Assembly (NCBI GenBank): GCA_015664885.1
Contig: DQPL01000111.1
Location: forward strand, 1 to 32,766
Reading direction: 5' to 3'
Origin: Gemmatimonadota bacterium
GTDB taxonomy: Bacteria > Gemmatimonadota > Gemmatimonadetes > Longimicrobiales > Gaopeijiaceae
DNA length: 32,766 nt
The notes under the pieces are model-generated. The model was not told the origin of the DNA and did not search any database. It saw nothing but the letters and a program-made list of their open reading frames with translations. Below are positions 15,915 through 24,583 of this stretch, in pieces; within the stretch, counting starts at the first letter, position 1, and every line of letters starts with the position of its first letter. Both the position numbers and the translations under genes were made by a program.

Positions 15915-17327
15915 TTAGATATGAATGGGCCTTCCGAGTGCGGCGAGTGCTCCCTCGGCTACGGCTTCCGACAGAGTCGGGTGTGGGTGCATCGCTGTCT
16001 CGAGCTCCTCAACGGTCGACTCGAGATGACGTCCCACCACGAACTCGGCAATCAGCTCGGTGGCGTGCGGCCCGACGATGTGGGCTCCCAAGATCTCCGA
16101 ATACTTCTTGTCTCGGACGACCTTTACGAAGCCCTCCGTGTGCCCCCCCGCTACCGCACGCCCGTTGCCGGCCCATGGGAATTTTCCCACAGCGACATCG
16201 TACCCCTCAGCCTTGGCCTGCTCCTCCGTGAGCCCCACTGACGCAACCTCCGGATGACAGTACGTGCAGTTGGGCACGTTTCCGTAGTCGACGGTGCCAT
16301 GACCCTGGCCGGCGATGTGCTCGACGCAGACGACGCCTTCGTGCATCGCCTTATGGGCGAGAAGTTGGTGCCCGGCCACGTCGCCGAGCGCGTAGACGCC
16401 CGGAGCGCTGGTTCTGAGTTGCTCGTCGACCACGATGAAGCCGCCCTGGTCGACTTGGACGCCGACGGAGTCGAGGCCGACGTCCTCTGAATTCGGCATG
16501 CGCCCAACCGCGGACAGCAGGTAGTCGACCTTGAGCGTCTGGTCTTCACCCTTCTTATCCTTAAACGTGACCGTGACACCGTCGGCAGCGATCTCTGCCT
16601 TTTGGAAGAATGAGCTGGTGTGTACGTCCACGCCGCGCTTCTTGTAGGTCCGCTCCATGAACTTGGAGATCTCGGCGTCTTCGAGCGGCAGAATTCGATC
16701 TAGCGCCTCGACGACCGTGACCTTGGTGCCGTAGGAGGCGTACACGTCGGCGAATTCCATTCCGATCGCGCCGGCCCCCACGATGAACAGCGACTCGGGC
16801 GCCTTCTTCTGCATGAGCGCTCCGGTCGACGACCAGATTCGGTCCTCGTCGATCTTGAGCACAGGCAGGTCCCGCGGACGCGAACCGGTCGCGATGATCA
16901 CGTGGGCGGCCTCGTACACGGTCTTGGACCCGTCCTCCGCCTCGACCTCGACCTTTCCGGCGCCTTTCAGGCGGCCATGGCCAGGCAGATGCGTGACCTT
17001 GTTCTTTTTGAAAAGATGGCCGATGCCCTTCGCCATCTGCTTCGCGACACTACGGCTCCGCTCCTGCGCGGGGCCGAGGTCGAAGGTGATGTCCTTGGCC
17101 AGGATGCCGTGCTTCTCCGCATCCTTCATCTCATTCACCAGGGCCGCGCTGGCGAGCATCGCCTTGGTCGGAATACATCCGATATTCAGGCAGACGCCGC
17201 CTAGCTCCGCCGCCTCGACGCAGGCAGCGTTCATACCGAGTTGAGCGGCCCGAATCGCAGCTACATAGCCGCCCGGGCCACTCCCGATGACGATGAGGTC
17301 GAAGGGTCCGCTGTTGTCGCCGGCCAC
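15915..17327 (-). CDS. lpdA: Dihydrolipoamide dehydrogenase (E3)
   Basis: 470 aa, full length. FAD site IVIGSGPGGYVAAIRAAQLG; redox-active disulfide C46/C51 in GGVCLNIGCIPTK; NAD site FIVGAGAIGMEFADVYASYG; second FAD site GVYALGDVAG; and the C-terminal catalytic HPHPTLSE. E3 reoxidises dihydrolipoamide of the pyruvate and 2-oxoglutarate dehydrogenase complexes. The pdhA-pdhB-pdhC-lipA cluster lies 7 kb away on the same strand, so E3 is encoded apart and may serve several complexes. GTG start at 17327 (VAGDNSGPFDLIVIG). Confidence 0.95.
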   Translation of the reverse strand: MAGDNSGPFDLIVIGSGPGGYVAAIRAAQLGMNAACVEAAELGGVCLNIGCIPTKAMLASAALVNEMKDAEKHGILAKDITFDLGPAQERSRSVAKQMAKGIGHLFKKNKVTHLPGHGRLKGAGKVEVEAEDGSKTVYEAAHVIIATGSRPRDLPVLKIDEDRIWSSTGALMQKKAPESLFIVGAGAIGMEFADVYASYGTKVTVVEALDRILPLEDAEISKFMERTYKKRGVDVHTSSFFQKAEIAADGVTVTFKDKKGEDQTLKVDYLLSAVGRMPNSEDVGLDSVGVQVDQGGFIVVDEQLRTSAPGVYALGDVAGHQLLAHKAMHEGVVCVEHIAGQGHGTVDYGNVPNCTYCHPEVASVGLTEEQAKAEGYDVAVGKFPWAGNGRAVAGGHTEGFVKVVRDKKYSEILGAHIVGPHATELIAEFVVGRHLESTVEELETAMHPHPTLSEAVAEGALAALGRPIHI

Positions 17328-17594
17328 GTGGTGCCTCTCTGTATGAAAAGGGCCTGAAGTGGGCCCTGACGGGCGGAAATCGTGGGGATAACGAAGGTAG
17401 AACAGCCGGGTAGGGGGGTAAAGGCGAGCTAGCAGCCCAGTGAGCTGCCCAGCGACCGACCTGGTGAAGGCAGCCGCCGCTGAGGTCGTAATTCAATACG
17501 GCGTCGGGAGTGAAGCTTCGCCCTCGCCCGGGGCGTGGACCTAAGATCGGCTCGACTTCAGAACTACCGGGGACCCTCTGGCGGGAGATGCATA
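17328..17594. other. Divergent intergenic region between lpd and lemA
   Basis: 267 bases between two divergently read genes. It should carry promoters in both directions. The only element I can support is the GGGAG ribosome-binding site at 17583-17587 for lemA. No convincing ORF, repeat or hairpin was seen. Confidence 0.3.
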
Positions 17595-17888
17595 ATGTGG
17601 CAACTAGTGATCATCGGCGTGGTCGTCATCGCAGCCGTCATGTCGTACAACTCGCTCGTGCGACTCCGGGAATCGGGGGACGCGGCCTGGGCGGACATCG
17701 ACGTGCAGCTGAAGCGGCGATACGACTTGATCCCCAACATCGTGGAGACCGTAAAGGGCTACGCGAGCCACGAGAGGGAGACCCTGGAGAGCGTTGTCGC
17801 TGCCCGGTCCGGTGCAACACGAGACGCCACAAGGCTTCGCATACCATCTGTGGTTGGACGAGGTATCCGTCACCGGCCCCAGCGGTGA
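17595..17888 (+). pseudogene. lemA: lemA, N-terminal fragment joined to DUF2207 by a deletion
   Basis: ATG at 17595, seven bases after GGGAG, starts a normal LemA protein: one membrane anchor ([19 protein letters not shown]), then the conserved [20 protein letters not shown] and [19 protein letters not shown]. After about 72 residues, near base 17810, LemA homology stops abruptly. The frame then runs 25 codons through out-of-frame DUF2207 sequence to a stop at 17888. The usual ~185-aa family length and the missing C-terminal helices point to an internal deletion. That deletion removed the rest of lemA, the spacer and the start of the next gene. The remaining ORF could still make a 97-aa membrane peptide. 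Confidence 0.82.
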
Positions 17889-19355
17889 ACCCTACGAGTA
17901 TTGGGACTCGCGGGAGCGGCACTACCGCAAGCTGAAGATCCGGGTGCCCGGAGCCAGTGACGCGGTCAGAACCGTAATCATCAAGTATCGCGTCCCGAAC
18001 GGCCTCAAATTCTGGGAAGAGTACGAGGAACTCTATTGGAACGTCACGGGCGACCAGTGGGAAATGCCCACCAACAGGGCGACCGCGACTGTCCTATTAC
18101 CGGAGGGCGTCCGTGGCCTGTGAACAGCCTCCTGGACCGGGGGGGACGGCGCATCGGAAGACGCCGCAAGGGTTACAGAAATAGAAGGCGGATTCTATTT
18201 TGAGTCGACGAGACCCTTGACTTTCCGCGAGGGACTTACGGTTGCTGTGGCCTGGAACCCCGGCGTCGTGTCCCGCCCGGGCGTATTCACCAAGGTTCGC
18301 CTGCTCTTCAAGGCCAATTGGCTCCTCCTGCTCCGGTTCCTCAGTCTGGGCATCATGTGGCGGGTGTGGGCCAATCGTGGAAGGGACCCGACGAGGCTGT
18401 CGATTTCACCGCAATACAATATCCCCGACGGGCTTACCCCGGCTGAAGCAGGAACGCTCATCGACAACCGCCCGGCCATGCGTGACATCACGGCTGGACT
18501 CGTCGATCTCGCGATCCGGGGGTATATGAGGATCGAGGAGGTCGAGAAGAAGGGCCTCTCCAAGGTGCTCGGGAGCGACGATTTCCGCATCGTTCGCCTC
18601 AAGGAGGCCGACGAGTGGGGCGAGCTCAAGGATCATGAGAAGGAGATCCTGCGGGGGCTCTTCGCGGTGACCGGCTCCACGTTTCTGTCGAGTCTCGCGC
18701 ACGAGTTCTACACACACCTGCCGCAGATCAGGACGGATCTCTACACCGAGTTGATGGACCGTAAGTACTACCACCACCGGCCCGACAACATTTGGCAGGC
18801 ATATCTCGCCCTCGCGGGGGTCGTGCTGGCGGCAGGTCTCGCAGGCGGGATCCCGTTAGCCAAATGGCTTCAGCTCCCTGTGACGACGGCGGTCATAGCG
18901 GCAGTCGGCTCTGCGTTGCCGGTGTTCATCTTCGCCTTCTTCATGCCGGCGCGCAGCGTGAAGGGTGCGCGGGTGCTCGAGCGGTTGCTTGGTTTCGAAA
19001 AGTTTCTCGAGCGTGTGGAGTCGGACCGTTTCGAGCACATGGTGAAGACCCCCGAGATGTTCGAGAAATTCTTGCCCTACGCGATGGCCTTCGGGTCGAG
19101 AAGAAGTGGGCCGCCGCGTTCGAGGACCTCTATACCGAGCCTCCGGATTGGTACGCCGGTACCTGGCACGGTCACTTCCGCCCGCTCTACCTCGTGAACA
19201 GCATGAGATCGATGTCCTCGGCAGCGGCCACCACGATGAGTAGCGACCCGCGCTCGAGCGGCGGATCCGGCTTCAGCGGGGGCGGCGGCGGCTTCAGCGG
19301 GGGCGGTGGCTTCAGAGGCGGCGGATTCGGCGGAGGTGGCGGCGGGGGTTGGTAG
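17811..19355 (+). pseudogene. DUF2207 membrane protein, 5'-truncated, with in-frame TGA and a frameshift
   Basis: DUF2207 proteins are usually encoded just after lemA. Homology begins inside the first domain ([20 protein letters not shown]) and runs to YWNVTGDQWEMPTN and LPEGVRGL. It then meets TGA at 18121-18123. The same frame continues with recognisable sequence (RVTEIEGGFYFESTRPL, then TFREGLTVAVAWNPG), so this is a nonsense codon in place of a likely CGA. Next come membrane helices and the conserved GLTPAEAGTLIDN region. At 19093-19095 one G appears to be missing: the frame changes and the C-terminus (KKWAAAFEDLYTEPPDWY plus a Gly-rich tail) is completed in the next frame to TAG at 19355. 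The family's function is unknown. The largest surviving open frame is 18217-19197. Confidence 0.82.
19268..19352 (+). repeat. Glycine-rich tail repeats of the DUF2207 protein
   Basis: Imperfect GGCTTCAGCGGGGGCGG-like units encode GFSGGGG / GFRGGG / GFGGGG. Gly-rich tails ending in Trp are usual in DUF2207 proteins, so this is part of the coding sequence rather than an independent element. Confidence 0.6.
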
Positions 19356-19386
19356 CAGCGGCCGTCACCCGCCGAGTACGGCCAGC

Positions 19387-20673
19387 CTAGTTCCCCAAGA
19401 TCGGTTGCAGGACTTCGAGCCGGCCGTCCACATCCGGGTTCGGCGTCAATCCGAGCACATGGGCGAGCAGGGGATAGATGTGAATCGACTCGAAGACGTC
19501 GATGGTTTGCCCACCAGCGATGCCCGGACCCTGGGCCAGGAAGATCGAGCCCATGCCCAGGAAAGCATTGTCCCATCCGTGGTTGAAGCCATCGTTGTCG
19601 GGCACACGGTCAGGAGCCACGATGGTCCTGCCTTCGGCCGCCACGATCACGATATCGCCCGCGCGCGGATCCGCGCTGTAGTGAAGCCGCTCCGGCACGT
19701 CCGCCCGCAGATAGACCCTGTTCTGGGGCATCGTCGCGGCAATCGAGTCACGCACCGCGGCGGCGCGTTCCGCGCCACCCTGATCGACATACAGGCTCGC
19801 ATACGGACCCGATGCGCCCAGCCGAACTCCCTGATATTGAGCGATGTCGAGCACATCGGCACCGTCCGCTGGTTCGCTCATCATGCCATGGTCCGAGACC
19901 AGAACTACGAAGACGTCGTCGCCGTGGGGCAGAGCCGCGATGCCATCGAGTAGGCGACCCAGATTCTGGTCAACGGTCGCGACTGCGTCTCCTACGCCCG
20001 CGCTACCCGGGCCGAAATTATGACCTGCGTTGTCGACATCTTCGAAGTACAGGGTGATCATGTGCGGCCGATTCTCGAGCGGCATGCCGAGCCACGTGAG
20101 TACCTGATCGACACGCGCGTCGTTAGGAATCGAGGCATCGAAGCGATTCCAATACGTAGGTTGGACACCTTTCACGGGCGCCTCCGAACCGACGAAAAAG
20201 AAGGAAGCCGCGATCATGCCCTGCAGCTCCGCGGTGACCCAGATCGGCTCACCCCGGTAGAAGCTGCCCTCCTCGACGGCCGCTCGATTCCCGATGCTGT
20301 ACCACGCCTGTAGGTCCTCGGCCCAGAACGTGTTGCCCACCAGTCCGTGGTTCTCCGCGTACATCCCCGTAGCGATCGTGTAGTGCGAGGGGAACGTCTT
20401 CGTTGGGAACACGGGGGTCATGCGCTCGGCACGTACCCCGGCCGCTGCGACCCGATCGAAATTCGGCGTCGCGTAGAGGTCCTGGTAATCCCACCGGAAC
20501 GCATCGAACGACACCAGCACCACGTACGGTGCGGCGTTGTGTGCCTCGGCATTGTTAGGGGTCGTGTCGGTCTCGACCGGCGGGTCGCTCGTGATCGCCG
20601 GGCTACCGCCACCACACCCCGCGAGCGTGATCGCAAGGGAACTGAAGATCGCCAGGAGTCGGGAGCGGTACAT
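19387..20673 (-). CDS. Nucleotide pyrophosphatase/phosphodiesterase (NPP) family lipoprotein
   Basis: 428 aa. Lipoprotein signal with Cys20 (ITLAGC). It belongs to the alkaline phosphatase superfamily: first metal Asp in VSFDAFRWDY (D57), nucleophile Thr in PTKTFPSHYT (T93), then YFEDVDNAGHNFGP (Asp/His), LVSDHGM (Asp/His) and HGWDN (His). These match ectonucleotide pyrophosphatase/phosphodiesterases, which cleave nucleotide or phospholipid phosphodiesters outside the cytoplasm. The exact substrate is not visible. ATG at 20673. Convergent with the decayed DUF2207 gene, and its promoter should lie over the permease remnant. Confidence 0.92.
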   Translation of the reverse strand: MYRSRLLAIFSSLAITLAGCGGGSPAITSDPPVETDTTPNNAEAHNAAPYVVLVSFDAFRWDYQDLYATPNFDRVAAAGVRAERMTPVFPTKTFPSHYTIATGMYAENHGLVGNTFWAEDLQAWYSIGNRAAVEEGSFYRGEPIWVTAELQGMIAASFFFVGSEAPVKGVQPTYWNRFDASIPNDARVDQVLTWLGMPLENRPHMITLYFEDVDNAGHNFGPGSAGVGDAVATVDQNLGRLLDGIAALPHGDDVFVVLVSDHGMMSEPADGADVLDIAQYQGVRLGASGPYASLYVDQGGAERAAAVRDSIAATMPQNRVYLRADVPERLHYSADPRAGDIVIVAAEGRTIVAPDRVPDNDGFNHGWDNAFLGMGSIFLAQGPGIAGGQTIDVFESIHIYPLLAHVLGLTPNPDVDGRLEVLQPILGN

Positions 20674-20720
20674 ATCGGTTACGGTGGGAGTCGGCCAACG
20701 ACGCGTAGAATAGCGACTCT

Positions 20721-20834
20721 GTGGCCTTCAGAGGAGCACCGCTTCTGCTGCTCAGTGTAGCGGGGCTGGCGGTCTACCTACCGGCCCGGCGCGCCGCATC
20801 CGCCGAACCGATGCGGGCGCTGAAGGCCGACTAG
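20721..20834 (+). pseudogene. Remnant of a MacB/FtsX-like (ADOP-type) ABC permease C-terminus
   Basis: A 37-codon stretch reads VAFRGAPLLLLSVAGLAVYL, then PARRAASAEPMRALKAD and a stop. That is the last membrane helix plus the PARRA-x-x-x-x-PM-x-ALR tail typical of MacB-like and acidobacterial duplicated orphan permeases. An in-frame TAG at 20706-20708, four codons upstream of the first recognisable residues, removes any upstream coding, and no permease body is present. It is squeezed between the NPP gene start and the S9 peptidase stop, and is best read as a gene remnant. Confidence 0.7.
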
Positions 20835-20849
20835 CACATTGCAAACGCG

Positions 20850-22895
20850 TCAGTCGGTGATGCTCGGCATGCGCGCGTACCGCTTGAACCACTCGCGTAG
20901 GAAGAGCTGAGTACGAAGAAAATTCGACGGGGTACGCGAGGTGCCATGCCACTCGTTCTTGAAACGGATCATGGCACTCTCGACCCCCACCACCTTGAGA
21001 GCCGCGTAGAATTCCTCGGTCTGCGGCATTGGGGTGCGCAAGTCGTTCTCGCCGGTCATGAGCATGGTGGGCGTGGTAACGTTGCCGACATACATCAGAG
21101 ACGAACGGCGTAGATGCTCACTCGGATCCTCCCATGGGAAGGTCTCGAAGTTGTTGTACCAACCGATGCCATCGGTCGTCCCCACGAAGGACAGCCAATT
21201 GGTCACTGGGCAGTTTGCGGAAGCAGCCGCGAAGCGATCGGTGTGCCCAACGATCCAAGACGTAAGCACGCCCCCACCCGAGCAGCCGTAGACGAAGAGG
21301 TTCTGATCGTCGACGTAGCCGCGCGCGATCACTTCATTGACCCCGTTCATGAGGTCATCGAAGTCCTTGCCCGGGTACGCATTCTTGATCTCGTTCGCGA
21401 AGGCGCTGCCATAACCCGTGCTGCCGCGCGGATTCGTATATAGGACCACGTAGCCGTTCGCGGCATGATCCTGCCAGCCGAAGTTGAACCCCGTGGTGTA
21501 CATCGAGTGGGGTCCGCCGTGGATGGTCAGGATCATCGGGTACTTCTTGGAAGCATCGAAGTCCGGGGGCTTCATGATCCAGCCCTGGATGTCGAGGTCG
21601 TCGGTCGATTTATACCAGAACTCCTCGAGCTCGCCGAAAGTGACACCCGCGAAAATGTCGTCGTTCACGTGGGTGAGCTGAGTAACCACAGCGGGCTGGT
21701 TCAGGTCGAAGGTCACCACGTCGCCGGGAGCGTGGGGGCTGGTGCGCGTGCCCACCGCGATGCCGCCGTCGGTGAACGAAGTGGTCACGAGCAAGTGCTC
21801 CCCCTCGGTCACCTGCCGCACCTCACCATCGAGGCTCAGGAAATGCAGGTTTCTCGCGCCAGCCTGGTTGGTGGTGATGTAGAGACCAGATCCGTCGGGG
21901 GCCCATCGCATCCCGCCCGTGATCTGCCGATCGAAGTCACCCGAGATCAGACGTTGATTGGAACCGTCCCGGTTCATCAGATAGACGCCGAGGTTGCGGT
22001 AAGTGTCGCTGTGCTGGTCCACGCCCCGGTACGCAATCAGGTCGCCGTTCGGGGAGGGCTCAGCACCGGTGTCGGTACCCGCGCGTCGCGTGAGTTGGGT
22101 GATGGTCTCTGACTGGACATTGACCGAATAGATCTCGGACTCTCGATATGAGAACTCCGCGTCCTCCGTCCTCAAAGACGAGAAGAGGAGCTCAACACCA
22201 TCCGCGGTCCATTTTCCAGCTGAGTGATTCCACTCGCCGTCCGTGAGCTGACGAGGCGTACCGCCCTCCGCGGGAACCACGAAAATGTGACGCCATCCAT
22301 CGTCCACAAACCCTACCCGGTCCTGCCGGTAGTCAGCGCGCGTGACGACTTTCGGCGCGGCTGTCCAGTTCGCTCCCTCGGGTCGCCCAGGAGGGTTCAC
22401 GGTCCAAGCCGGAGCGGCCTCGACGTTCATCGTGAACGAGATCGTGTTGCCGTCGGGAGCCCAAGCGACGTTCGAGGGGCTCTTCTCGAGACGCGTGATC
22501 TGAGTCGTCGCCCCTTCGTCGTCCATCCACCGGACGAAGATCTGCGAGTCGTCGGACTCATCGCTCGCCGTGAACGCGATTCTGGAGCCATCAGGCGACC
22601 AGATGGGGCCGGACCCATCCACCAGGAAATGATTCCTGGTACCGTCTGCATTCATGATCCAGATCGACGACTTGCGGCGGTCATTCATCTTGTCGATCCA
22701 CCCGCGCGCGTAGACGATTCGCTGGCCGTCGGGGGCTATTCGCGGGTTCGAGACGGTCTCCTGGTCGAGGTACATCTCCAGCGAGACCTTCTTGATGCCG
22801 GAGTCGTCCGACTGGGCGAGGGCCAAAGACGGTGTGGCCATGGCGACCACAGCCACGCCCCATGCGGCTCGACGGAGTAGTGTGCGCTCGAACAT
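20850..22895 (-). CDS. Secreted S9-family (acylaminoacyl/oligopeptidase-type) serine peptidase
   Basis: 681 aa. The signal peptide (LLRRAAWGVAVVAMATPSLALAQ) implies export. A WD40-like beta-propeller with repeated PDG motifs (IAPDGQRIVYA, WSPDGSRIAFT, WAPDGNTISFT, WAPDGSGLYITT) fills the first two thirds. The alpha/beta hydrolase domain has the oxyanion region ILTIHGGPHSMY, NPRGSTGYG, nucleophile elbow YGCSGGG, Asp in MTGENDLRTP and His in NEWHGTS. Most S9 enzymes have GGSYGG at the elbow, so GCSGGG is a small deviation that keeps GxSxG. ATG at 22895 has GAGG seven bases upstream. It probably degrades imported or periplasmic peptides. Confidence 0.92.
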   Translation of the reverse strand: MFERTLLRRAAWGVAVVAMATPSLALAQSDDSGIKKVSLEMYLDQETVSNPRIAPDGQRIVYARGWIDKMNDRRKSSIWIMNADGTRNHFLVDGSGPIWSPDGSRIAFTASDESDDSQIFVRWMDDEGATTQITRLEKSPSNVAWAPDGNTISFTMNVEAAPAWTVNPPGRPEGANWTAAPKVVTRADYRQDRVGFVDDGWRHIFVVPAEGGTPRQLTDGEWNHSAGKWTADGVELLFSSLRTEDAEFSYRESEIYSVNVQSETITQLTRRAGTDTGAEPSPNGDLIAYRGVDQHSDTYRNLGVYLMNRDGSNQRLISGDFDRQITGGMRWAPDGSGLYITTNQAGARNLHFLSLDGEVRQVTEGEHLLVTTSFTDGGIAVGTRTSPHAPGDVVTFDLNQPAVVTQLTHVNDDIFAGVTFGELEEFWYKSTDDLDIQGWIMKPPDFDASKKYPMILTIHGGPHSMYTTGFNFGWQDHAANGYVVLYTNPRGSTGYGSAFANEIKNAYPGKDFDDLMNGVNEVIARGYVDDQNLFVYGCSGGGVLTSWIVGHTDRFAAASANCPVTNWLSFVGTTDGIGWYNNFETFPWEDPSEHLRRSSLMYVGNVTTPTMLMTGENDLRTPMPQTEEFYAALKVVGVESAMIRFKNEWHGTSRTPSNFLRTQLFLREWFKRYARMPSITD

Positions 22896-23147
22896 GTGAT
22901 GACCTCGTGCTGCGAATGAAACATCCCGCTGACGGCGAACCTGGAAACTACGGTGCACTCCCCCTGATTCGCGAGCCGGACCCGCGCGGCCTCTCGAGAC
23001 GCCGGTCCGTCCATTCACCGAGCTCAGGCCACCGCTCACCAGTCGCATTGGCCAGTTCCAGCTTGGTCACCTTTCGAATGGCGCCGCGTACCATGATGTA
23101 GCTCTCAGGCAGCACCAGGGTCGGTGAACCAGAACAGGAGCAACATG
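22896..23147. other. Divergent intergenic region between S9 peptidase and DinB-like gene
   Basis: About 250 bases between divergent starts. Only the ribosome-binding sites can be named: GAGG before 22895 on the minus strand, and AGGAG at 23136-23140 on the plus strand. Open frames here are low-quality shadows. Promoters are expected but none is certain by eye. Confidence 0.3.
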
Positions 23148-23702
23148 ATGGTCAGGAAGGCTGTGTGGAGTTTGGTGGCGTTGGCCGTGATGCTCGCGTT
23201 GCCCGCGACGACGTCGGCGCAGGTGAAGTCGTGGCACGAAGTACAGGTGGGTGACATCGAAACCATGAAGGACAAGTGGGTCGGTCTAGCGGGTGCGTTC
23301 GACGAATCCGACTACGACTGGCGGCCCATGGAGGGAGTACGCTCGGTGCGTGAGGTCCTGGGCCTAGCCATCGCAGAGGCCAACCTGTTTCCCGGCGCCT
23401 GGGGCTCCGCGCCCGGACCGGGAGCCGCGGCGGGCTTTGGCGCTGAGCTCACCAGAGCCGCAGCACTCTCCCAGTCCGACATGATGGCCGCGCTCGAGGC
23501 CTCCTTCGACTACATGGCCGGCGTGGTGCGGGACATGGACAGCGAGAGACGTATGGCCGACGCGCGCTACTTCGACGGAAATCAGATGGAGACCCACGCG
23601 CACATCGCCATGGCGCTTGGTGACATGCATGAGCATCTAGGACAGCTCATCGCGTACGCGCGTACGAATCACGTGGTGCCGCCATGGAGTGCCGGCAACT
23701 GA
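23148..23702 (+). CDS. Exported DinB-like protein
   Basis: 184 aa with a clear signal peptide (MVRKAVWSLVALAVMLALPATTSAQ). The rest is a DinB-type four-helix bundle: KDKWVGLAGAFDESDYDWRP, the FDYM helix, and a C-terminal histidine cluster ALGDMHEHLGQLIAYAR. DinB family proteins often bind a metal through three histidines, but their reactions are mostly unknown. Exported versions are common in Gemmatimonadota-like genomes (general impression). AGGAG at 23136-23140 is 7 bases from ATG 23148 and 4 from ATG 23145; I chose the better spacing. Followed by a strong hairpin terminator. Confidence 0.85.
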   Translation: MVRKAVWSLVALAVMLALPATTSAQVKSWHEVQVGDIETMKDKWVGLAGAFDESDYDWRPMEGVRSVREVLGLAIAEANLFPGAWGSAPGPGAAAGFGAELTRAAALSQSDMMAALEASFDYMAGVVRDMDSERRMADARYFDGNQMETHAHIAMALGDMHEHLGQLIAYARTNHVVPPWSAGN

Positions 23703-23734
23703 GCTGATCGGGAAGATTCGACGTGGATTTGAAG

Positions 23735-23766
23735 GAGGCCCCGACCGGTTCGCCGGTCGGGGCCTC
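23735..23766 (+). terminator. Perfect 14-bp stem with TTCG tetraloop
   Basis: Bases 23735-23748 pair exactly with 23753-23766 around a TTCG loop (GAGGCCCCGACCGG ... CCGGTCGGGGCCTC). It lies 32 bases after the DinB-like stop and is followed by a pyrimidine-rich TCTGTC rather than a pure T tract. It may act for both strands, as the minus-strand gene downstream of pdhC ends about 56 bases away. Confidence 0.8.
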
Positions 23767-23822
23767 TCTGTCAGCACGCGGCCCCTTAGCAAGGGGACCG
23801 TGGGGCGCGGGCATAGGACGAT

Positions 23823-24538
23823 TCAGGAACCAGCGTCCGGCGCGGGCTCCATCAAGTCGAGTCTGCCAAAGCCCATGACGGATACCGCCACCGCCTGACG
23901 TTCGACCGATCCCCGCCGCAACGTGACCCCTTGAACGGACCCTCCGTTCCTTCGCGGCGCTCGGCGGTCCAACCAGCCTCCTCGTGAAACGAGACGATGT
24001 CGGCCAGCCCGGTATCCAGGTAGTCCGGTGGGCCTGCCGAGAGAGCGCCGCCGAACAGTTGTTTGCTCCAATCGGTGACGGACTCGGGCAAGTTGCCGAG
24101 ACTGTCGCGCATCAGTTGCTTCATCTCCTCCTTCGTCTTGCCCTGCATCTGCTCGCCCAGAGTCCGCAACTCCTCCGGCATAGCTGAGAAGTCGACCTTG
24201 GCCATCCATTCCTTGAATTCGGTCTTCTGAGCCTCGGTACGGCGAGCCGACCAAATCACCTTCAGGCCGCCGTCTTTGTCCCACGCGACGACGGAGCCGA
24301 ACTCTTGCAGGAAGGGCACATCCTCAGGGTAGAACTGAGGCCGTTGTTCTCCTGGCCCCAGCGTGAACATCGTGCACACCTCGGAGCCTTCGTGCGACAC
24401 GCGGATGATGCGGGCGGGTCCGTTGGCGGACGTCTCCAGCGAAGCGAGGTGGCCCCGGATTCCTTCCAATGACCACACGTCGACAGGCACGTTTTTCGCT
24501 TCCTCGAGAAGCAGATCTCGGGCGGTTCAGTGCGTCAT
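23823..24538 (-). pseudogene. Uncharacterised gene downstream of pdhC, with TGA at codon 4 and a 3' frameshift
   Basis: I do not recognise the family. A natural start is ATG 24538, with GAGG seven bases upstream and 45 bases after the pdhC stop. The fourth codon is TGA (24529-24527); the same frame then reads TARDLLLEEAKN-VPVDVW, typical protein. A GTG at 24490 could restart translation. The open part to 23852 is acidic and charged (GEQRPQFYPEDVPFL, EEMKQLMRDSLGNLPESV). Near 23935-23945 the protein-like signal moves to another frame, which ends SVERQAVAVSVMGFGRL...PAPDAGS with TGA at 23823. The original 3' end is the Arg/Trp/Ser-rich type expected of a wrong frame. There is no signal peptide. 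The frameshift is less certain than the early TGA. Confidence 0.6.
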
Positions 24539-24583
24539 GGGGCTACCTCGCTGATCCGGTGGGAGCGCGTCCGTGCGCGAGGG

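Noticed and set aside
22224-22880. 218-aa plus-strand open frame opposite the S9 peptidase
   Set aside because: It mirrors a conserved gene, is Arg/Pro/Val-rich and has no family features; such antisense frames are common in high-GC coding DNA.
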